Shown here piece after piece: positions 9,003 to 16,893 of a stretch of 57,938 bases of DNA. The notes under the pieces are model-generated. The model did no database searches and was not told the DNA's origin. It saw nothing but the letters and a program-made list of their open reading frames with translations. The DNA comes from an uncultured Bacilli bacterium (GTDB taxonomy: Bacteria > Bacillota_I > Bacilli_A > RF39 > UBA660). Position 1 is the first letter of the stretch, and each line of letters begins with the position of its first letter. The translations under genes were made by a program, and so were the position numbers. The stretch covers positions 1-57,938 of the forward strand of contig CAKOHQ010000002.1 in the NCBI GenBank assembly GCA_934085875.1. Direction: 5' to 3'.

Positions 9003-10115
9003 CTATTTAGCTTTTATTCTATTATTTACATCTTTAACAAATATAGCATAGCATATACTAGCTAACGGTAACCCAACAAGCATACCAACTACACCAAACA
9101 AGCTTCCTCCGACAGTAACAGCAAGCAAAGTCCAAATAGGACTAAGTCCTACACTTTTACCAACTACTTTAGGATATATTAAATTACCTTCTATTTGTTG
9201 TATAACAATAAATAAAACCATAAATACAATTGCTTTTACAGGACTAATAGTTAATATTAGTATTGTTCCTATACACATTGCAATTAAAGCACCAAAAATT
9301 GGTATTAGTGCAGTTATACAAGTAAGTAATGAAATTAATAAAGCATAAGGAAACTTAAATATACTAAGTATTACAAAGAATATAGTTCCAAGTATTAAAG
9401 CTTCTAAACATTGACCAGAAACAAACTTAGAAAATGTATTATTACTTAATGTTGCTATACTAAATATTTTATCTGTTTTTCTTTTACTTAAATAAGCATT
9501 TAATACTTTTTTTATACCTCTAATTAAATATTCTTTTTGACTTAACATATAACAAGCAAATACTAAAGCAGTAAATATAGTAATGACACTACTTATAAAA
9601 CTAGTAATAATATTTATAGAACCATTAACTAAGTAATTTAATATCTTTTTTAATATATCATTTATATTAGCGGTATCATTAAACATATTAACTATACTTT
9701 TTTGTATATCTGGATAATCTTTTAATAATTTTAATAAATAATCTTCTATTTTTTTTAACATTATAGGTATATTTTTAATTAAACTTTCTATATTATTTAC
9801 TAATTCTGGTACTAATTCTAATAAAATAAATGTTATTACTATTACAAATATTAATATTGTTAGTGTTAATGATAATATTCTATTTAATCTATCATTTATT
9901 TTATTTTTGCTAATTCTTTTTATTAATTTTTCTATTTTTACCATAAATATATTTAATACAAATGCAAGCACTATTCCTAATATAAATGGAAAAATAGCAT
10001 TAAATAGTTTAGCACAAACAATACTTACAAATTTAAAATTAGAGATTATTAAATAAGATGCTACGAATATAGAAATCATAATTATTATTTTATTTATATC
10101 ACTCTTTTTATTCAT
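9003..10115 (-). CDS. AI-2E family transporter (PF01594), YtvI/YdbI-like
   Basis: Multi-pass membrane protein of about 370 residues with the AI-2E family layout: hydrophobic pairs near the N-terminus, a long amphipathic middle (V-P-E-L-V-N-N-I-E-S-L-I-K-N-I-P), and conserved C-terminal helices with P-Y-A-L-L-I-S, P-I-F-G-A-L-I and N-L-I-Y-P-K-V-V-G-K-S-V-G-L-S-P. Members export autoinducer-like molecules or act as ion antiporters; the substrate cannot be read here. Start chosen at the ATG at 10115 behind GAGTGATAAAG. It follows tsf where many Firmicutes have pyrH, so that operon order is not kept. Confidence 0.85.
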   Translation of the reverse strand: MNKKSDINKIIIMISIFVASYLIISNFKFVSIVCAKLFNAIFPFILGIVLAFVLNIFMVKIEKLIKRISKNKINDRLNRILSLTLTILIFVIVITFILLELVPELVNNIESLIKNIPIMLKKIEDYLLKLLKDYPDIQKSIVNMFNDTANINDILKKILNYLVNGSINIITSFISSVITIFTALVFACYMLSQKEYLIRGIKKVLNAYLSKRKTDKIFSIATLSNNTFSKFVSGQCLEALILGTIFFVILSIFKFPYALLISLLTCITALIPIFGALIAMCIGTILILTISPVKAIVFMVLFIVIQQIEGNLIYPKVVGKSVGLSPIWTLLAVTVGGSLFGVVGMLVGLPLASICYAIFVKDVNNRIKAK

Positions 10116-10147
10116 CTTTATCACTCTTTTCTAATTAATTATAGAAT

Positions 10148-10191
10148 AAATGATAAAATGTAGTAATTAAAATTATCAAATTTTATCATTT
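10148..10191. other. Long perfect hairpin between tsf and the AI-2E gene
   Basis: AAATGATAAAAT (10148-10159) and ATTTTATCATTT (10180-10191) are perfect inverted repeats of 12 bases around a 20-base gap. No T-run follows closely on either strand, so it is not a clear terminator. It could be an operator or an RNA element in the leader of the AI-2E gene. Confidence 0.4.
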
Positions 10192-10214
10192 TAGTTATTT
10201 ATTTTTTATTTTAT

Positions 10215-10242
10215 AAAAAAGTAGTATAAATAAATTTATACT
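10215..10242 (-). terminator. Terminator of rpsB-tsf
   Basis: On the minus strand AGTATAAA-TTTA-TTTATACT followed by ACTTTTTT, overlapping the end of tsf. Confidence 0.75.
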
Positions 10243-11110
10243 ATTTTATTTGATTCATAACTTCTTCAGCAAAGTTTTCTTCACGTTTTTGCATTCCTTC
10301 ACCAACTTCAAAACGTATCATAGATTTTACAACTCCACCATTGTTTTTAACATAAGTTTCTACATCAACGTCTCCATCTTTAATGAATGCTTGATTTAAT
10401 AAACATACTTCTTTATAGAATTTTTTAATTCTACCAGTTACCATTTTTTCTGCTATATCAGCTGGTTTTCCTTCTTCCATAGCTTGTGTTTTAAATACTT
10501 CTTTTTCTCTTTCTAAAACATCACTAGGAATTTCATCGCTATTTAAATATTGTGGTTTCATTGCAGCAGCTTGCATAGCAACATCTCTTGCAACTTCTTC
10601 ATTTGCTCCATCAACAATAGTTAATACAGCAATTTTACCACCCATATGTAAATAACTACCAAATGCTTCATTATCAGTTTTTTCTACTAATTCAAATCTT
10701 CTTAATGATAATTTTTCACCAATTTTAGCAGTTTTTGCAATAATTAAATCATTTATTGTTCCTTCACCAGTAGATAATTCTAATGCTTCTTCTAAAGTTT
10801 TTGCATTACTGTTTAGAATGGTTTTACCAATAGTGTCGATCATACCTGTAAATTCTTCATTTTTACTAACAAAATCTGTTTCACTATTTACTTCTAATAT
10901 AACCGCTTTATTTCCTTCAACATATATATTAGCTAAACCTTCAGCAGCAATACGACTTGCTTTTTTAGCACTTTTTGCAATACCTTTTTCTCTTAACCAA
11001 TCAACTGCAGCATTAATATCTCCATTGCATTCAGATAATGCTTTTTTGCAATCCATCATACCTGCACCAGTTAAATTTCTTAATTCACTAACTTGTTTTG
11101 CACTTATCAT
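10241..11110 (-). CDS. tsf: Elongation factor Ts
   Basis: Guanine-nucleotide exchange factor that recycles EF-Tu-GDP during translation. The N-terminal UBA-like domain (residues 1-50, L-R-N-L-T-G-A-G-M-M-D-C-K-K-A-L) and the T-D-F-V-S-K-N-E-E-F motif at the dimerisation/exchange core are clear; 289 residues is the usual bacterial length. It is 19 bases downstream of rpsB and presumably co-transcribed. Start behind GAGGAGAATATT. Confidence 0.97.
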   Translation of the reverse strand: MISAKQVSELRNLTGAGMMDCKKALSECNGDINAAVDWLREKGIAKSAKKASRIAAEGLANIYVEGNKAVILEVNSETDFVSKNEEFTGMIDTIGKTILNSNAKTLEEALELSTGEGTINDLIIAKTAKIGEKLSLRRFELVEKTDNEAFGSYLHMGGKIAVLTIVDGANEEVARDVAMQAAAMKPQYLNSDEIPSDVLEREKEVFKTQAMEEGKPADIAEKMVTGRIKKFYKEVCLLNQAFIKDGDVDVETYVKNNGGVVKSMIRFEVGEGMQKREENFAEEVMNQIK

Positions 11111-11129
11111 AATATTCTCCTCTTATAAA

Positions 11130-12080
11130 CTATTTTTTTAATATATTTAAAAGTTCATCTTTTTTCATAGAAGTATATCCACTTATACCTTTTTCTTTTG
11201 CAATTTTTTTAAGTTCTGCAACAGTCTTTGTAGATAAATCTTCCTTAACTTCTTCAATTTTATCTTTTATTTCTTCTTTTTTTTCTTCTATTTTTTTAGC
11301 AACTTTTTTTACTTCATTCTTTATATTTTCTTTAATTTCTTCTTTTTTAACTGTTTTCTTTGCAGGTTCTATATCAGTTATATAATCTACAATTTCTAAT
11401 CCTTTTGCTTCACAAATAGCATTAGTTAATGCCCCTAATATAACTTTAACACTTCTAACTGCATCATCATTTCCTGGTATAACATAATCAACATCATCTG
11501 GATCACAGTTAGTATCAACTATACCAATTACAGGTATATTTAATTTTCTTGCTTCTCTTATTGCATTAATTTCTTTTTTAGGATCAACAATAATTAAAGC
11601 ATTTGGAAGTCTATCCATATTACGTATACCACATAATACTTTATTTAACTTATCATATTCCTTCTTTAATCCAATAACTTCTTTTTTTGGAAGTAATTCA
11701 AATGATCCATCAGTTTCCATATTTTCTATTTCTTCCAAACGTTTAACACGTCTTCTAATAGTACGGAAATTAGTTAATGTTCCACCTAACCATCTTTCTG
11801 TTACATAAAAACTTTCACTACGTGTAGCTTCATCAACACATACTTCACTAGCTTGTTTTTTTGTACCAACAAATAAGAATTTTCCTCCATTTTCTGCAAT
11901 TTTCTTAATCACTTCGTATGCTTTTTCCATACATTCAACAGTTTTTTCAAGATTAATTATATAAATATCATCTCTTGAAGTAAAGATGTATTCCGCCATT
12001 TTTGGATTCCATCTTTTAGTTTGATGTCCAAATTGAACACCTGCTTCTAATAAATTATTCATAGAAACAATTTCAGCCAT
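11130..12080 (-). CDS. rpsB: 30S ribosomal protein S2 with C-terminal SAP/Rho_N-like extension
   Basis: Small-subunit protein S2. The core (residues 1-235) has all hallmarks, including L-L-E-A-G-V-Q-F-G-H-Q-T-K-R-W-N-P-K-M and W-L-G-G-T-L-T-N-F-R-T-I. It is about 80 residues longer than usual: a lysine/glutamate-rich linker (about 240-280, likely coiled coil) ends in a helix-loop-helix (V-A-E-L-K-K-I-A-K-E-K-G-I-S-G-Y then M-K-K-D-E-L-L-N-I-L) that resembles SAP/Rho N-terminal domains, which bind nucleic acid. Followed by tsf in the conserved order. Start behind AAAGGAATGAG. Confidence 0.95.
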   Translation of the reverse strand: MAEIVSMNNLLEAGVQFGHQTKRWNPKMAEYIFTSRDDIYIINLEKTVECMEKAYEVIKKIAENGGKFLFVGTKKQASEVCVDEATRSESFYVTERWLGGTLTNFRTIRRRVKRLEEIENMETDGSFELLPKKEVIGLKKEYDKLNKVLCGIRNMDRLPNALIIVDPKKEINAIREARKLNIPVIGIVDTNCDPDDVDYVIPGNDDAVRSVKVILGALTNAICEAKGLEIVDYITDIEPAKKTVKKEEIKENIKNEVKKVAKKIEEKKEEIKDKIEEVKEDLSTKTVAELKKIAKEKGISGYTSMKKDELLNILKK

Positions 12081-12200
12081 TTTTTCTCATTCCTTTCGTT
12101 ATTCTTCCATTTATCTCTTCTTGCTTCACCAACAATAGCCACTAGGATTAGCAATCAATAAATGTGTATATTTGGTTTCAAAAACCATATGTATTTTATC

Positions 12201-12241
12201 AAAAAAAATAAGAAATATCAAGAGAATTCTCACTATTTCTT
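12201..12241 (-). terminator. Terminator of the 117-residue protein gene
   Basis: On the minus strand AAGAAATA and TATTTCTT flank an inner GAGAATTCTC palindrome, followed by TTTTTTTT. The stop codon (TAG) of the upstream gene is inside the first arm. The region from here to rpsB (12081-12200) holds the rpsB leader; no clear S2-binding motif was recognised. Confidence 0.75.
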
Positions 12242-12586
12242 ATTAGAATTATATTTTCTTCTACCAAATTTTATACAATTATTAAATTCATCTATTTCTT
12301 TTACGTCTATTATTATCTCACTATTATATTTTTTTGTTACCAAATTAATAATATCATTAATAACTATACTACCATTTTTCTTATTTGCTAACATACATTC
12401 AGTATCAACAATATTTTCTTCTCCATCAAATATATTCAATTTTAATACATAATGATTATCTTTCTTTAAATAATCTACTAACATATTATATACATTTTTA
12501 GTCTCTATAAAAGAATTTAAAAACAATATATTATCAAGAAAATTAATAGATGTAATAAATTTATTATCTAACACTAAGTTATTCAT
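12233..12586 (-). CDS. Hypothetical protein, 117 residues
   Basis: Not recognised. A small predicted alpha/beta protein (M-N-N-L-V-L-D-N-K-F-I...), no signal peptide, membrane segment or metal motif. The C-terminus is basic (F-G-R-R-K-Y-N-S-N-K-K). Start behind CTAGGAAGTGATTAT. It has its own terminator and so is probably not part of the rpsB operon. Base composition is like its neighbours. Confidence 0.6.
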   Translation of the reverse strand: MNNLVLDNKFITSINFLDNILFLNSFIETKNVYNMLVDYLKKDNHYVLKLNIFDGEENIVDTECMLANKKNGSIVINDIINLVTKKYNSEIIIDVKEIDEFNNCIKFGRRKYNSNKK

Positions 12587-12641
12587 ATAATCACTTCCTA
12601 GTTGAATATTATATATGAATAATCACTAAAACACAATATTT

Positions 12642-13553
12642 TTATAATTTTAATTTCTTTTCTTCTTTATTATCTAATATTTCTTCACATAATCTTTTAT
12701 CTTTTTTATCACATAACTTAAATTTTAAATATATGTTATTAGCTAATAAAATATCATATATATCATCATCACTATTATATGTAAATATTCCATTATCACT
12801 ATATTGTTTCAAATATAATAATAACATTTTATTAATTATATCTTTATTTTTTATAGATATTTTAAATTTTATTATTTCATCAACATTATAAAAACCTCTA
12901 TTTATTTTCAAATTATAACTATAACAATTCTTTTTATAATCAAAATAATTTGTTATTTCAAATATAAAAGGTTTTATATTTATATAGTTTTCGATATTAT
13001 TATATTCTGTTAACTGATTAAGCATTTCAAAGTAAGTATCTAATATTTTCTTTGCTTTCTCTATTTGTATAATATCTTTATCCTTTTCTTTTTCATCAAT
13101 ACTCACTTTTATATAATTTGAATTTAATCTATTGCTAACTATAATTGCTCTTTTTATATCATCTTCATTTTTTAATTTGAAATCAAGTTTTGTATTACCT
13201 TTTAAATGTAATGATAACAAATTATATGTATCATTATAATCTTTTGTTAAACAAGTATAATTTAATAATTTGTTACTATTTATACTTTTTATTAAAACAT
13301 CAAATATTTCTAAAGAACTATTTTCTGAAACAAATCTCATTTTAAATATTTCTTTCGGTTTATTAATTCCTCTTTTAATTGTTATTAAGTATAAACATTT
13401 GTCTTTGTCTTTCGCTAATTTTTTATCGATAATAATATTGAAATTTTTTTGATTATTATATCCTTCAATAGAGTTATATTCTGATAAATTTTTAATTAAA
13501 ATAGATAATAATTCTAATTTTTGATAATTTTTTTGGTCTTGAATGCTTTCCAT
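12642..13553 (-). CDS. Hypothetical protein with an internal tandem duplication
   Basis: About 303 residues, not recognised. The two halves repeat one another: L-S-E-Y-N-S-I-E-G-Y-N-N-Q-K-N-F near the start corresponds to L-T-E-Y-N-N-I-E-N-Y-I-N-I-K-P-F about 150 residues later, and I-T-I-K-R-G-I-N-K-P-K-E-I-F-K-M corresponds to L-K-I-N-R-G-F-Y-N-V-D-E-I-I-K-F. The unit looks alpha/beta and cytoplasmic. Start at 13553 behind GAAAGGGGAAG with 8-base spacing; an upstream TTG at 13574 precedes that site and is rejected. It is divergent from sigK. Confidence 0.65.
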   Translation of the reverse strand: MESIQDQKNYQKLELLSILIKNLSEYNSIEGYNNQKNFNIIIDKKLAKDKDKCLYLITIKRGINKPKEIFKMRFVSENSSLEIFDVLIKSINSNKLLNYTCLTKDYNDTYNLLSLHLKGNTKLDFKLKNEDDIKRAIIVSNRLNSNYIKVSIDEKEKDKDIIQIEKAKKILDTYFEMLNQLTEYNNIENYINIKPFIFEITNYFDYKKNCYSYNLKINRGFYNVDEIIKFKISIKNKDIINKMLLLYLKQYSDNGIFTYNSDDDIYDILLANNIYLKFKLCDKKDKRLCEEILDNKEEKKLKL

Positions 13554-13663
13554 TTTTTTATCTTCCCCTTTCAAATGGAATTATATACTACTACTAATGT
13601 TATATTTTGTCAAATTTTGTGATTATTAATATTTTTTTTAATATAATTTACTAGGTGATTTGT

Positions 13664-14026
13664 TTGATATTAAATTTAATTAGTATGTTTAAGTATATGT
13701 ATTTCTTCACTGGTTCATACTCTATTAACGTTTTTCCAGAACCTTTAAGTAAAGAAGAAGAAAGTATTTGTTTATATAATGCAAAGATGGGAGATAAATC
13801 TGCACGTTCTAAATTAATTGAACATAATTTAAGGTTAGTAGCACATATTGTAAAAAAATATGATGTTAAAGAAAAAGATGTAGACGATTTAATTAGTATT
13901 GGAACTATTGGTTTAATAAAAGGTATAGATAGTTTTAAAAATGAAAAAAACATAAAACTAACTACATATTGTGCTAAATGTATACAAAATGGAATTGTCA
14001 CATCATGGAATACGATAATGTTATAA
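13664..14026 (+). CDS. sigK: Sigma-K N-terminal half (interrupted sigK)
   Basis: Mother-cell sigma factor of sporulation, pro-protein N-terminal half. The first 20 residues are hydrophobic (I-L-N-L-I-S-M-F-K-Y-M-Y-F-F-T-G), matching the membrane pro-sequence that is cut off to activate sigma-K, followed by F-P-E-P-L-S and the region 2 core L-I-E-H-N-L-R-L-V-A-H-I-V-K-K, D-D-L-I-S-I-G-T-I-G-L-I-K-G-I. After T-T-Y-C-A-K-C-I-Q-N the true sequence stops at 13991 and nine codons of element DNA follow. Joining 13664-13991 to 27500-27867 gives an uninterrupted 231-residue sigma-K. Start is the TTG at 13664 behind TAGGTGATTTG; an in-frame GTG at 13655 lies inside that site. Confidence 0.93.
   Translation: MILNLISMFKYMYFFTGSYSINVFPEPLSKEEESICLYNAKMGDKSARSKLIEHNLRLVAHIVKKYDVKEKDVDDLISIGTIGLIKGIDSFKNEKNIKLTTYCAKCIQNGIVTSWNTIML
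13985..14001. other. Left attachment site (attL) of the sigK element
   Basis: Sequence ACAAAATGG then AATTGTCAC. AAATG at 13987-13991 is shared with the right end, and AATTGTCAC (13993-14001) is the element-side arm that is the inverted complement of GTGACAATT at 27484-27492. Recombination after G13991 restores the sigma-K codons. Confidence 0.85.
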
Positions 14027-14823
14027 ATAGTCTTTTAAAATCAAAAAAAGAATACTATTCATTAGAGGCAAATATAAAAGAAAATTCTATTGATAATATA
14101 AAACCATTAGATATAAATTGTTCTTTAGGAGATCAAATTAAATATTATCGAGAAATAAAAAACATTAAACAAAAAGATTTAGCAAAAGAATTAAATATAG
14201 ATAGATATACTCTTCACTGCATTGAAAATAAAAAAAGCAAAATTATTTTTTATCCAGAAACTATTAATAAAGTAATAGATAAACTAGAAATAAAAGATAA
14301 ATTAATTTGGAATGATTCTTATGAAGAATATATTATCAAAAACAACCGAAACATTTTTAAAGAATTTAGAACAAAATATAATTTAACTATTAAACAATTA
14401 AGTAAACTTTTAAATGAGCATATTTCAGCAATTGGTACATGGGAAAGAAAAAATACAATAATATCTAGAAAAAAATATTATGAAATATTAAATAAACTTA
14501 ATACTATTACAAAAGAATATATAGATAATTATTTTGAAACAGACTATACATTATTTATAAAAAATAATCCACATAAACAAATAGTAGATTATATTAATAA
14601 AGAAAATATAAGTTTAAAAGAATTTTCTAAAAGAATAAATAGACATGAATATACAATAAAAAGACTATTAAAGGAAAAAACCTTGGTATCAGAAGATATA
14701 TATAATCAATTTATAAAATTAAAAGAAAGACAAGACAATAATGAAATTCATAGTGATGAATACATAAAATTTATAAAAAGTGGTTATCCTACTATCATAA
14801 AAGAAATGCTTAAAAAAAAATAA
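14005..14823 (+). CDS. Multi-helix-turn-helix (XRE-like) protein at attL, probable poly-A frameshift
   Basis: A cytoplasmic protein with repeated HTH units: L-G-D-Q-I-K-Y-Y-R-E then K-Q-K-D-L-A-K-E-L-N-I (first, clearly XRE-like), I-K-Q-L-S-K-L-L-N-E-H-I-S-A-I-G-T-W-E-R (second), L-K-E-F-S-K-R-I-N-R-H-E-Y-T-I-K-R (third). The frame stops at 14821-14823 just after a run of nine A; reading one frame over continues for 39 codons to 14942 with a fourth unit (L-S-A-S-K-F-T-K, then T-I-R-K-W). So the native protein is probably longer. The ATG at 14005 lies just inside the element and has no clear ribosome site; a start at 13978 would lie across attL. It could regulate the element. Confidence 0.65.
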   Translation: MEYDNVINSLLKSKKEYYSLEANIKENSIDNIKPLDINCSLGDQIKYYREIKNIKQKDLAKELNIDRYTLHCIENKKSKIIFYPETINKVIDKLEIKDKLIWNDSYEEYIIKNNRNIFKEFRTKYNLTIKQLSKLLNEHISAIGTWERKNTIISRKKYYEILNKLNTITKEYIDNYFETDYTLFIKNNPHKQIVDYINKENISLKEFSKRINRHEYTIKRLLKEKTLVSEDIYNQFIKLKERQDNNEIHSDEYIKFIKSGYPTIIKEMLKKK

Positions 14824-14965
14824 TTTATCGGCATCTAAATTCACGAAAAATAATAATATTCATAATGATACTATAAGAAAGTGGATATATGGTATTGCAA
14901 TTCCCAAAAAAGGAAGTTATGAGAAAATTAAAAAATATCTATAATTTATTTCAAATAAAAAAGTT

Positions 14966-14986
14966 GCACTAGTCAAAAACTAGTGC
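14966..14986. terminator. Bidirectional terminator hairpin
   Basis: GCACTAG-TCAAAAA-CTAGTGC. On the minus strand it follows the 69-residue gene by one base and is followed by AACTTTTTT; on the plus strand it follows the HTH gene with a weaker T-rich tail. Confidence 0.85.
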
Positions 14987-14987
14987 G

Positions 14988-15197
14988 CTATTCTTTTTTA
15001 CTTTTTTTTGAATAATATAAATCATGCCTTTCCTTGGCAATCTCAACCATTTTTTTATATAATCTATTTTTAGAATCTACATCAACATCCATTTTATCAA
15101 TCGCTGAAGATAATATCATAGCTCTGCATTTAGCACAATCAGATATTAATTCTTTTATTTCTTCAGGATCTGTTGGATAATTAACTATTACTTCCAT
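14988..15197 (-). CDS. Small hypothetical protein (69 residues), element-encoded
   Basis: Not recognised. It is a highly charged, predicted helical cytoplasmic protein with a D-C-A-K-C motif in the first third and a basic tail (Y-S-K-K-S-K-K-E). It has a strong ribosome site (GGGGGAATAT) and its own terminator. Size, charge and location in a sigK element make it a candidate recombination directionality factor, as a small skin-encoded protein (CD1234) does this job in Clostridioides difficile; this is inference only, without seen homology. Confidence 0.55.
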   Translation of the reverse strand: MEVIVNYPTDPEEIKELISDCAKCRAMILSSAIDKMDVDVDSKNRLYKKMVEIAKERHDLYYSKKSKKE

Positions 15198-15228
15198 ATA
15201 TTCCCCCTTTGCTTAATTTATATTTTTT

Positions 15229-16483
15229 TTAAGAATTTTTATGTATTTCAATAATCGTTGTATTATTTACTACATCTATTTTAATGATAATTGAATTATT
15301 CGCTAAAAATTTAATTCTATCTCTATCATCTCCACCAATTATAAAATCTTCTATAACTATTTTACAAAATACAGAATAATTACATGATAGATAAGATATT
15401 TCATAAGTTTGATTAATTAGAATATCTTTTATATTTTCTACTATTTCTTTATAACTTTCTTTCATACCATCTATAAAAAAATTAAATTCTTCTTTATTTT
15501 CTATCTCATCTACTTTTTTTGCTTGATTTAAATCTTCAACTGTATAATACGTATTTGATAAATCTTTTAACATTTGTGGAGTTCTAGTTATTTCACCAGA
15601 TCTATAACAACTAAATTTTTTTATATACTACAGTATCTCTAAATATAGGATATCCTATAATAGGAAATATTATAGTTTTATAATGTAATTGTTTAACTTC
15701 TTCTGGTGTTAATAAATCTCTACCAATTAATGAATATGTTCTATTACCATCATACGTTACTTTTCCGACAGATTGACTGACCGAATTTGATTCGATTGTT
15801 TTTTTACCTAGTCTTTTACTTATAGCTTCCGCTGTTTCTTGTGTATTAGTTTTTAAATAAACAAGACCACAGTTATCTAAAATAATCTGAGCTACATCTT
15901 TACCATATACATTATCTAATTGAGAAAATGATTGTATAAAAAATTGAAATCTCATACCTCTAGATCTTGCTACTGATACTATTGATTCTATACTTGGTTC
16001 TTTTAATGGTGGACAATTTGCAAATTCATCTAATAACCAATCAATTTGAATTGGAAGTTTTTTATCTTTATTACTATTCGCCAATTTAACTAATTCTCTA
16101 TATAAAAGACCAATAATTATTGTTATAAGTTTATAATATGTTTTATCTTCATCTGGAACTATGATATAAAATGCAGTAATTTCTTTTCCTAAAATATCAA
16201 ATTCAAAATCACTAGTAGAAGTAATATTAGCAACATTAACATCATCAAATAACGACATTTTTTCTGATAGTGTCGATACAATAGATTTATAAGTATTTTC
16301 AGCAGAAACATATATAGATGCTAAACTATCTTTACTTTTTGTTCCATATGGTTTTTTATCTATATATTCTTTTAATTCTTCAAAATTTTCTTCATTCATA
16401 GATGAATTTTGAAACTTTTTAATACTTGTTAATGTTATTTGACTTTCATCTATTTTACCTTCTTTATACTCTTCTAAAACCAA
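15229..16483 (-). pseudogene. VirD4/TraG-type conjugative coupling protein, 5'-truncated and frameshifted
   Basis: Remnant of a type IV secretion coupling ATPase that would dock DNA to a conjugation pore. Visible are the Walker B region (I-D-W-L-L-D-E-F-A-N-C-P-P-L-K), V-A-R-S-R-G-M-R-F-Q-F-F-I-Q-S and D-N-C-G-L-V-Y-L-K-T-N-T. The N-terminal half with Walker A and membrane helices is missing; an in-frame stop precedes the first codon at 16483. At 15609-15625 an A7 run shifts the frame: with six A the reading continues Y-K-K-F-S-C-Y-R-S-G-E-I-T-R-T-P-Q into the 114-residue frame ending at 15229. So two frames are one gene. It marks a conjugative-element origin for the sigK element and should be non-functional. 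Confidence 0.85.
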
Positions 16484-16695
16484 TTATTTTAGAATATAAA
16501 CAATATATTGAAAATTTAAAAAAATTTAGAGAAGAAAAAAATTTAAAACAAAAAAATTTATTTATTTTATTAAACATAGCATCATCTTCATATTCTGTAT
16601 ACGAAACTAGCAAAGTTCTAATTCCTACAATATTTTTATATAAAATAGCAAAAACCTATAATTACTCAATCGATAAATTATTAGGAAAAAAATAA
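16484..16695 (+). pseudogene. XRE-type HTH regulator, 5'-truncated
   Basis: About 70 codons encoding most of a Cro/CI-type HTH: L-K-K-F-R-E-E-K-N-L-K-Q-K-N-L, S-S-S-Y-S-V-Y-E-T-S-K-V-L-I-P and L-Y-K-I-A-K-T-Y-N-Y-S-I-D-K-L-L. No ATG, GTG or TTG with a ribosome site begins it; the frame runs directly into the broken 5' end of the VirD4 remnant, which lies on the other strand. Both genes lost their 5' ends at the same point, which suggests one deletion. Confidence 0.6.
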
Positions 16696-16735
16696 AAAAA
16701 CATAATTTTTAGTAATTTATGTTTTTGTTTTTTAT
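16694..16735 (+). terminator. Terminator after the HTH fragment
   Basis: AAAAACATAA paired with TTATGTTTTT, followed by GTTTTTT on the plus strand. Confidence 0.7.
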
Positions 16736-16742
16736 ATAATGC

Positions 16743-16771
16743 TTGATTTTCTTATTTAGTTTTGATATATT
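16743..16771 (+). promoter_or_regulatory. Promoter of tRNA-Pro
   Basis: TTGATT (16743-16748), 17-base spacer, TATATT (16766-16771); the tRNA begins 15 bases downstream. Confidence 0.75.
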
Positions 16772-16785
16772 AATATTGTTGTTAA

Positions 16786-16862
<77 letters not shown>

Positions 16863-16893
16863 TTAAATAAACAAAAAAATATAATTTAAACTG

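Noticed and set aside
10818..11141. Plus-strand reading frame opposite tsf
   Set aside because: It is the complement of a well-conserved gene, has no ribosome site and encodes no recognisable protein. Other opposite-strand frames (for example over ppdK, HU and the acidic membrane protein gene) were dropped for the same reason.
12081..12200. Autoregulatory S2-binding leader of rpsB
   Set aside because: The 120-base leader has some pairing potential, but I could not match a known rpsB leader.
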